Positions 6,439 to 9,502 of a DNA stretch of 9,502 nucleotides are shown piece after piece. Below the pieces are notes generated by a model that searched no databases, was not told the origin of the DNA, and worked only from the letters and a program-made list of their open reading frames with translations. The stretch is from JAYZDP01 sp036337765 (lineage in GTDB: Bacteria; Acidobacteriota; Thermoanaerobaculia; Multivoradales; Multivoraceae), in contig JAYZDP010000199.1 in NCBI GenBank assembly GCA_036337765.1, positions 1-9,502 of the forward strand. The letters are read 5' to 3'. The position numbers and the translations under genes are program-made. How positions within the stretch are numbered: the first letter of the stretch is position 1; each line of letters opens with the position of its first letter.

Positions 6439-8667
6439 CTAGAGGTCGAAGGAGACTCCGGCGATCACGGTCCGCGGCAGGCCGGGGCGAAGCCCGTAGG
6501 GCCTGCGGGCGACGATGTAGCCGTCGTCGGTCAGGTTCCGGACGTTGGCATAAAGATCGAGCCGCACGAGTAGCTGATAGCGGGCGCCCACGTCCACCAC
6601 TAGGCGCGAGTCGGTGCCTTCTCCGGCCGGGATCGGTCCCTGCCCGGCGCGAGTCCGCATGGCGGCGACATAGCTTCCTGCCAAGTTCACCGACCACTTC
6701 CTGCCGCTGACTCCGCTCGCCAAACGTAGCTGGTGCTTCGGAATGTAAGGCAATCGATCTCCCACCTCTACCCGCGGTGCCCAGTCGGCGAAGCTGGTAA
6801 GGAAGCTCGTGCGGAACTTACCCTCGGTGTAGGTGTAGGACAGGTTCAGGGGAACGGTAAGCGAGCCGGCGCGATGACGGTAGCCGACGAGCGCCTCCAC
6901 TCCCCGCACCTTGACGGCACCTCCGTTGAAGAGCTCACCGTCCGCGGTGCCTCCGCCGGCTACGGTCTCCGCGCCGAGTAGGTTGTCGTAGTCGTTGACG
7001 AACCCGATCGCCTCGGCCCGGAATCCGTCTCCGAAAAAACGGTAGCCGAGCTCATAGTTGGTGCTGCGTTCCACCTCGACGTCCTCCGTCGAGCCTGTGC
7101 CGGGCGGCGAGAAGCCCCGATGTACCCCGGCCACTAGACCGTGGCCGCCGCCCAGCTCCAGGGCGAGACCCAGGCCCGGCATCAGCGCCCTCACCTTGTT
7201 CTCGCGCAGCCGCGTCGGGCCCGCGACCCGTCTAGGGTCTCTTGTCGAGTAGTCGAGGCGGCGATGACGGATCGACTCGTACCGGATTCCCGGCAGAAGG
7301 CTGAACCGGCCCCAGGCGATACGGTCCTGGACGAAGAGCGCTACGGCCCTCGCCTCGCCGACCCGATTGCTCTGGCTGCCAGCGACGCCGAGCTCGCCGA
7401 GAACCATCCGGCCCCCGAGCATGCCGTAGAGGTCTTCCTCCTGAAAGCGATCCTCGCGGTCCTCGTGGAAACGGACCCCTACTTCGAGGCGGTGATCGAC
7501 CGTGCCCGCCAGGGCGCCCAGGCCGAAGATCGAAGCGACGCCGCGCGAGGCATAGTCGCGCCGATTGTGGCGCAACCGTAGATCGCGGGGACCGCTGTCT
7601 GTTTCGCCGCGCAGAATGCCGAGCTCGCGAACATAGCTCACAGGGTCGGCCAGAACAGAAGCGTTGGAGACTCCGGCTACATTCTCGTTCTTGAACCAGT
7701 CGCGGTAAAACCTGTTGTCGTAGACGGTCGTCACCACGTCGACGTTGCCACCCGGCACCGCGAAGTGACGTAGGTGGATCTGCTCGTGCTCGGAATCGAT
7801 CGCATCCAGCTGCGAGCCGCGGTAGCGGCGCAGCGGGTCGGCTGCGAAGTCAGCCTCCGTCAGTCCCAGGTAGGTCTCGTTGCCGACCTGATCCGTGCGC
7901 CCGAGCTTCAACTCGAGGGTTTGATGCAGGGAAGCCGACACGCCCGAGCTGAAACGGACCTTCCCCAAGTAATCGTGCAGTTTCGTGCCAGTCTCGCCGC
8001 CTCCGTCGAGCCGTTTGAATCCGCCGGTGTCCAGTTGGTAAGTCTGTAGCATCCAACCAAAGCGCTCGCTGCTGTCACCGACAAGACCCTGTAGGCGGTA
8101 GGCGCTGTCGCTACCAGTGGCGCCGTCGAGCCGCGTGCTCCAGGACGAGGGAATTGCGGCCGACACCATGTTCAGAGCGCCGCCGTTGGTGTAAGGGCCT
8201 TGTTTGATCGCGGCAGATCCCTTTCGAACCTCGATCCCCTCCATCCGCCCCGGGGTTGGAAAATAGTAGGCCGCAGGAGCTGAGTAGGGAGCCGGCGCAA
8301 TCAGGACCCCATCCTCCATCAGAGTGATCTTCTGCGAGCGCTCCACTCCGGTGCCGCGCATTCCGATGTTGGGCCGTAAGCCGTAGCCGTCCTCTTCCTG
8401 AGCATTTATCCCAGGGATGCTCTGCAGAATTCGGTGGATATCATCGTGCGACTGCACCTCCAACTCTTCCTTGCCGATGATGTGGGCCGATCCCGGGATG
8501 TGAACGATGGCCTCGGCGCTGCCTACCACGTTCACGAGCTCCGAGACGGCGTAGCCGGAGGCTGGTGCAGGCTGGGCGGCGGTGGGCTCTTCTCCCCAAG
8601 TCCGGCTCGGAGAGACCCAGACGACGACAAGAAGCGCGAGGGCACAGACGGTCGAGTTGGAGCACAT
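6439..8667 (-). CDS. TonB-dependent outer-membrane receptor, FecA-like
   Basis: Predicted 742-residue outer-membrane gated channel that takes up a metal chelate using TonB energy. From the ATG at 8667, MCSNSTVCALALLVVVWVSP forms a signal peptide. A short linker with a possible TonB box (ELVNVVG, about residues 43-49) leads to the plug, about residues 53-168. The plug carries the FecA-type series LQSIPGINAQEEDGYGLRPN, IGMRGTGVERSQKITLMEDG, APAPYSAPAAYYFPTPGRM and GPYTNGGALNMVS. The rest is the beta-barrel, ending NVRNLTDDGYIVARRPYGL and a terminal FDL typical of the family. The frame is open upstream to 8985, but that part overlaps the next gene and would hide the signal peptide, so the shorter start is preferred. 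There is no N-terminal signalling domain and no fecI/fecR-like gene nearby, unlike E. coli fecA. Ferric citrate is a candidate substrate, from similarity only. Confidence 0.93.
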   Translation of the reverse strand: MCSNSTVCALALLVVVWVSPSRTWGEEPTAAQPAPASGYAVSELVNVVGSAEAIVHIPGSAHIIGKEELEVQSHDDIHRILQSIPGINAQEEDGYGLRPNIGMRGTGVERSQKITLMEDGVLIAPAPYSAPAAYYFPTPGRMEGIEVRKGSAAIKQGPYTNGGALNMVSAAIPSSWSTRLDGATGSDSAYRLQGLVGDSSERFGWMLQTYQLDTGGFKRLDGGGETGTKLHDYLGKVRFSSGVSASLHQTLELKLGRTDQVGNETYLGLTEADFAADPLRRYRGSQLDAIDSEHEQIHLRHFAVPGGNVDVVTTVYDNRFYRDWFKNENVAGVSNASVLADPVSYVRELGILRGETDSGPRDLRLRHNRRDYASRGVASIFGLGALAGTVDHRLEVGVRFHEDREDRFQEEDLYGMLGGRMVLGELGVAGSQSNRVGEARAVALFVQDRIAWGRFSLLPGIRYESIRHRRLDYSTRDPRRVAGPTRLRENKVRALMPGLGLALELGGGHGLVAGVHRGFSPPGTGSTEDVEVERSTNYELGYRFFGDGFRAEAIGFVNDYDNLLGAETVAGGGTADGELFNGGAVKVRGVEALVGYRHRAGSLTVPLNLSYTYTEGKFRTSFLTSFADWAPRVEVGDRLPYIPKHQLRLASGVSGRKWSVNLAGSYVAAMRTRAGQGPIPAGEGTDSRLVVDVGARYQLLVRLDLYANVRNLTDDGYIVARRPYGLRPGLPRTVIAGVSFDL

Positions 8668-8681
8668 CTCGGCTTCGATCC

Positions 8682-8706
8682 CTAGTTGAGATGTAGTCTC
8701 AACTGG
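8682..8706. promoter_or_regulatory. Dyad operator candidate upstream of the receptor, Fur-box-like spacing
   Basis: AGTTGAGA (8684-8691) and TCTCAACT (8697-8704) are perfect inverted repeats separated by TGTAG. The dyad extends by a T-G wobble and a C-G pair to 8682-8706. The core TGAGA-N5-TCTCA has the same half-sites and spacing as the common Fur-box variant TGAGAATnATTCTCA, although the central bases differ. It lies just downstream of the predicted -10 box, where a bound repressor would block initiation. Confidence 0.55.
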
Positions 8707-8714
8707 TAAGGAAT

Positions 8715-8744
8715 ATTGTGCTCCACATTCTCGAGCTCTGTCAA
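8715..8744 (-). promoter_or_regulatory. Predicted sigma-70-type promoter of the receptor gene
   Basis: On the minus strand, a perfect TTGACA -35 box (8744-8739) is followed after 18 bp by CACAAT (8720-8715), a 4-of-6 match to TATAAT. The surrounding 8700-8760 stretch is visibly AT-richer than the neighbouring genes. The predicted start point near 8708 abuts the dyad. The -10 box is weak, so the exact start is uncertain. Confidence 0.5.
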
Positions 8745-8768
8745 GAAACCGAATACACCAATCCCGTT

Positions 8769-8782
8769 CCGCCGATCGGCGG
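8769..8782. repeat. Perfect 14-bp palindrome downstream of the coiled-coil gene
   Basis: CCGCCGATCGGCGG reads the same on both strands and can fold into a 5-bp stem with a GATC loop. It lies 34 bp beyond the stop of the coiled-coil gene and upstream of the receptor promoter. It may help end transcription of the coiled-coil gene, but no T-run follows and the stem is short. A protein-binding site is the alternative. Confidence 0.35.
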
Positions 8783-8815
8783 TGAGGCAGTCCTGTCAGA
8801 ACAGCCGAATCGGAC

Positions 8816-9502
8816 TCAGTCGGCCAGCGAGCCGAGCTCAGCGCGAAGCGCTTGGATCGCCTCGTCGCCCTTGGCTCCGGCTCCGTCACCGGCGGTCTCG
8901 CGCTGCAGCTTCCGTAGCCGCGAATCCGAATCAGCGAGCGCGCGACGCGTGTTCTCTGCGTCGATGCGCAGTGACTCGAGCTCATGCCGCAGGCGATCGC
9001 GCTCCTTCGCGACCTCTCCGCTGTCAGCGCCGCTACCGCTAGCGCTCATCTCGCGCAGTCGCTCAACATCCTCCTCGCGCGCCACCTCGAGCTCGACGAC
9101 TTTGGCCTTCAGGCCAGTCACCAGCCGTTCCAGAGTCTCGGTCTTGTCCTTCGCCTCCTGGAGGTCGCGATCGAGCGCCGACCGCTCGTTGTCGAGTGCC
9201 GCGACCCGCGAGCGCACCGCCTCCTTGGACTTGGCCAAACGCTCGCTCGTCGCGGCGAGATTGGACTCCAGCGCGCCTCTGGCTCCCTCGAGCGTCACTA
9301 CCGACTCTTCCTTGGTGGCGAGCTCCTGCACGAGCCTGTCGATCTCCTTTTGCTGCTCCCGAGCCTGCTGTCCGGCATCCTGAGCACCCGCGAGCTGCGC
9401 CTCGAGCTCCTTGCGACTCTCCTGCGCATCGTCCAGCTGTGTCTGCAGAGCACCCGATGCAGTCGTGGCCTCCTCAGCAGCCTGCTTGGCGCCGGCGGCG
9501 TC
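8816..9502 (-). CDS. Coiled-coil protein, C-terminal part (5' end beyond right edge)
   Basis: The last 228 residues of a longer protein; the frame is open without a stop to the right edge. An internal GTG at 9331 might be taken as a start, but the same coiled-coil composition continues upstream (EEATTASGALQTQLDDAQES, then RKELEAQLAGAQ), so the gene is truncated by the window. Residues are mostly Glu, Ala, Leu, Arg, Lys, Gln and Asp with heptad-like leucines, as in LERLVTGLKAKVVELEVARE and RDRLRHELESLR. A Gly/Ser break, SASGSGADSG, separates two coils, and a second short break, GDGAGAKGDE, precedes the last helix ending RAELGSLAD. No enzymatic motif or membrane segment is visible. A structural, polarity or motility scaffold, or the tail of a larger sensor, is possible; the family is not recognised. 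It lies 148 bp upstream of the receptor gene on the same strand. Confidence 0.8.
   Translation of the reverse strand, partial: DAAGAKQAAEEATTASGALQTQLDDAQESRKELEAQLAGAQDAGQQAREQQKEIDRLVQELATKEESVVTLEGARGALESNLAATSERLAKSKEAVRSRVAALDNERSALDRDLQEAKDKTETLERLVTGLKAKVVELEVAREEDVERLREMSASGSGADSGEVAKERDRLRHELESLRIDAENTRRALADSDSRLRKLQRETAGDGAGAKGDEAIQALRAELGSLAD

Noticed and set aside
8668..8985. Upstream extension of the receptor frame by 106 codons
   Set aside because: It would overlap the coiled-coil gene, cross the promoter and dyad, and bury a good signal peptide inside the protein.

Overview
The window comes from a high-GC Gram-negative bacterium. A TonB-dependent outer-membrane receptor and an exported methyltransferase point to an outer membrane. 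The mix of a LinB-type haloalkane dehalogenase, a molybdenum hydroxylase and paired CBS proteins would suit an environmental lineage such as Myxococcota-, Binatota- or Acidobacteriota-like bacteria. The sequence alone does not settle the phylum. I see no tRNA, rRNA, CRISPR array, transposase or phage gene. The longest non-coding stretches are about 150 bp.

Left block (1-1529, minus strand): two tandem CBS-domain proteins, one carrying an N-terminal zinc ribbon, read leftward into endonuclease III (nth), which runs off the left edge. The nth frame has no ATG, GTG or TTG start in the expected place. Between this block and the next lies a divergent control region with two clear inverted repeats (1537-1552 and 1596-1620).

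Middle block (about 1679-6290, plus strand): four closely packed genes that look like one operon. In order they are an exported SAM-dependent methyltransferase, a LinB/DhaA-like haloalkane dehalogenase with all five active-site residues, a molybdenum-hydroxylase (xanthine dehydrogenase family) large subunit, and a metallo-beta-lactamase-fold hydrolase related to glyoxalase II and persulfide dioxygenase. The last three are separated by 0-3 bp and have good ribosome-binding sites. A plausible but unproven reading is a small catabolic or detoxification unit: dehalogenation to an alcohol, oxidation of a derived aldehyde or heterocycle, and thioester or persulfide hydrolysis. The iron-sulfur and FAD subunits that a molybdenum hydroxylase normally needs are absent from the window.

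Right block (6439-9502, minus strand): a FecA-like TonB-dependent receptor faces the operon across a 148-bp gap with a strong GC hairpin, a candidate shared terminator. Upstream of the receptor are a consensus -35 box, a plausible -10 box and a dyad at the predicted transcription start. The dyad spacing matches a Fur box, so iron-repressed ferric-citrate-type uptake is a reasonable hypothesis. Beyond it lies the C-terminal part of a long coiled-coil protein that is open to the right edge.
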